A stretch of DNA of 64,000 nt from Mycolicibacterium mucogenicum DSM 44124 (GTDB lineage: Bacteria > Actinomycetota > Actinomycetes > Mycobacteriales > Mycobacteriaceae). A program made the position numbers and the translations under genes. Location of the stretch: the NCBI RefSeq assembly GCF_005670685.2, contig NZ_CP062008.1, forward strand, positions 3,038,001 to 3,102,000. The letters run 5' to 3'. Positions 63,095 to 64,000 of this stretch are shown here, in pieces. The notes beneath the pieces are model-generated. The model did no database searches. It was not told where the DNA came from and saw only the letters and a program-made list of their open reading frames with translations. Numbering within the stretch: the stretch's first letter is position 1; each line of letters opens with the position of its first letter.

Positions 63095-63586
63095 CTACGC
63101 ACCGTGTCCGGGGTTGAGATCCTTCACGTCGTCGAAGAACACCGGGCGGCCCGCGGCGCCGGAGGCGCCGCCGGCGACAGGTGCCAGCAGATGCCCCACA
63201 TGGTCGCCCATGTCGAACCTCGCGATGATCTCGCCGACGAACCAGGCCAGCGCAGAATCGAGTACCGGAGTACCTTCCGGCCCGACGTGCCAGTCGCATC
63301 GCTCGAACTTGTCGACGGCATCACCCGTCTCACCGCCGAACAGTTCGGCCACCTTCACCAGCTCGCGCGGCAGCAGATGCACCGCGAGGTGGGTTGCCGT
63401 CCCTGCGATCGAGGTCGTGCGATTCTCCGTGGACAGCCCGACGAGAAACCTCGGCGGATCGATGCTCGCCTGCGTGGCGAAACCGACGAGGCATCCGCCG
63501 GACTCGCCGTCGGCCTGCACGGTGACAACAAACATCGGGTAGTCGAGCACGTCGACGAAATCGTCAAATGCGGTGTCTGGTTTCAT
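63095..63586 (-). CDS. Flavin-reductase-like FMN-binding protein
   Basis: A 163-residue split-barrel protein of the flavin reductase-like domain family (HpaC-like). [21 protein letters not shown] and [16 protein letters not shown] are the FMN-binding pattern (the S/T..DPP..V motif). Such proteins supply reduced FMN to monooxygenases or act as FMN reductases. ATG 63586 is chosen over a neighbouring GTG. It precedes the SDR gene at 11 bases and is divergent from moxR. Confidence 0.82.
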   Translation of the reverse strand: MKPDTAFDDFVDVLDYPMFVVTVQADGESGGCLVGFATQASIDPPRFLVGLSTENRTTSIAGTATHLAVHLLPRELVKVAELFGGETGDAVDKFERCDWHVGPEGTPVLDSALAWFVGEIIARFDMGDHVGHLLAPVAGGASGAAGRPVFFDDVKDLNPGHGA

Positions 63587-63754
63587 CACCGGTCCTGGCC
63601 TCGGGTTTTGGGATACCAGAGTTGGGGTAGCCACTGCTCATTCTTGCAAACCGTCAACGGGCCCCGTCGATGGTCGATACCGGAAGAAGGCCGATGTCGG
63701 GAGAAAACGGACGGTGCCGTGAAGGTGCTGCTCAAGCCGTATGCGGAAGGACCG

Positions 63755-64000
63755 ATGACGCTACCCCGAATGCAGCCCGGCCAACGCGACATTGCCGAGG
63801 CCAGAGACATCGTCGGTGCCGTGGCATCGGCGTTCTCACATCACGTCGTGGGCCAGGAGCACCTGCGTGAAACGATGCTCCTTGCGCTGCTCGGTGGTGG
63901 TCACCTGCTGATCGAGAGCGTGCCCGGTCTCGCCAAGACCACCGCGGCGCGTGTCCTGGCGGCGTCGGTGGGTGGCAGCTTCCGCCGCATTCAGTGCACG
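63755..64000 (+). CDS. moxR: MoxR-family AAA+ ATPase, 5' part
   Basis: This frame starts at ATG 63755 with GGAAGG upstream and runs off the window; 82 codons are visible. [20 protein letters not shown] and [19 protein letters not shown] (Walker A as PGLAKTT) match MoxR/RavA ATPases, which act as chaperones in metal or VWA-protein assembly. The downstream DUF58/VWA genes expected in a MoxR operon are beyond the window edge. Confidence 0.88.
   Translation, partial: MTLPRMQPGQRDIAEARDIVGAVASAFSHHVVGQEHLRETMLLALLGGGHLLIESVPGLAKTTAARVLAASVGGSFRRIQCT

Overview
The window is high-GC actinobacterial DNA, most likely from a rapid-growing mycobacterium (Mycolicibacterium-like). Markers for this are an 18-kDa-antigen Hsp20, an MPT63-type secreted protein, an LpqH-type lipoprotein, a WS/DGAT acyltransferase, a cutinase, a PE-PPE-domain hydrolase, two F420-type LLM oxidoreductases, DinB/mycothiol-transferase proteins and several cytochromes P450. 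I found no rRNA, tRNA, CRISPR array or intact insertion sequence.

Layout. 1-7.4 kb: the end of a bicupin protein, a diguanylate cyclase, a GMC oxidoreductase, a regulator-MFS-esterase operon and an orphan PIN protein. 7.4-15.3 kb: an LGFP lipoprotein; an alpha/beta hydrolase whose leader has a tiny upstream ORF, a hairpin and a WhiB7-like promoter; an NTF2-P450 pair; a kinase/acetyltransferase pair; and a MarR-controlled divergon with a clear palindromic operator. 15.3-23.5 kb: a serine esterase, then MFS-hppD-hmgA-fahA facing a phenylalanine hydroxylase, together giving most of the Phe to Tyr to homogentisate to fumarate pathway. 23.5-29.2 kb: a CYP153-type alkane hydroxylase, a kinase-like protein, a tyrosine phosphatase, an AraC regulator, a cyclase-fold protein and a cellulose-binding-module protein. 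29.4-37.4 kb: hsp18 with a CIRCE operator, an MPT63-like protein, an MFS pump, an unusual condensation-domain/GNAT fusion and a type III glutamine synthetase.

37.4-39.2 kb is a small accessory patch: a decayed tyrosine integrase and an Mrr-like nuclease gene of lower GC. 39.2-51.7 kb holds an FAD oxidoreductase, an ECF42-type sigma factor with its YCII partner, and a run of secreted or envelope proteins (cutinase, Rieske lipoprotein, WS/DGAT, GtrA, PE-PPE hydrolase, Lys/Ala-rich secreted protein). 51.2-58 kb is an amino-acid degradation operon: Lrp/AsnC regulator, fused indolepyruvate ferredoxin oxidoreductase, Phe/Leu-type dehydrogenase and amino-acid permease. 58-64 kb has an LpqH lipoprotein, a polysaccharide deacetylase, redox enzymes and the start of a moxR gene.

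Two themes link the genes. Aromatic amino acids can be handled by two routes (hydroxylation/homogentisate, and deamination/oxidative decarboxylation) about 30 kb apart. Several operons also carry unusually clear cis-elements: CIRCE, a MarR palindrome, tandem palindromes, and the leader-peptide/hairpin arrangement at 8.85-9.01 kb, which is the most interesting signal in the window.
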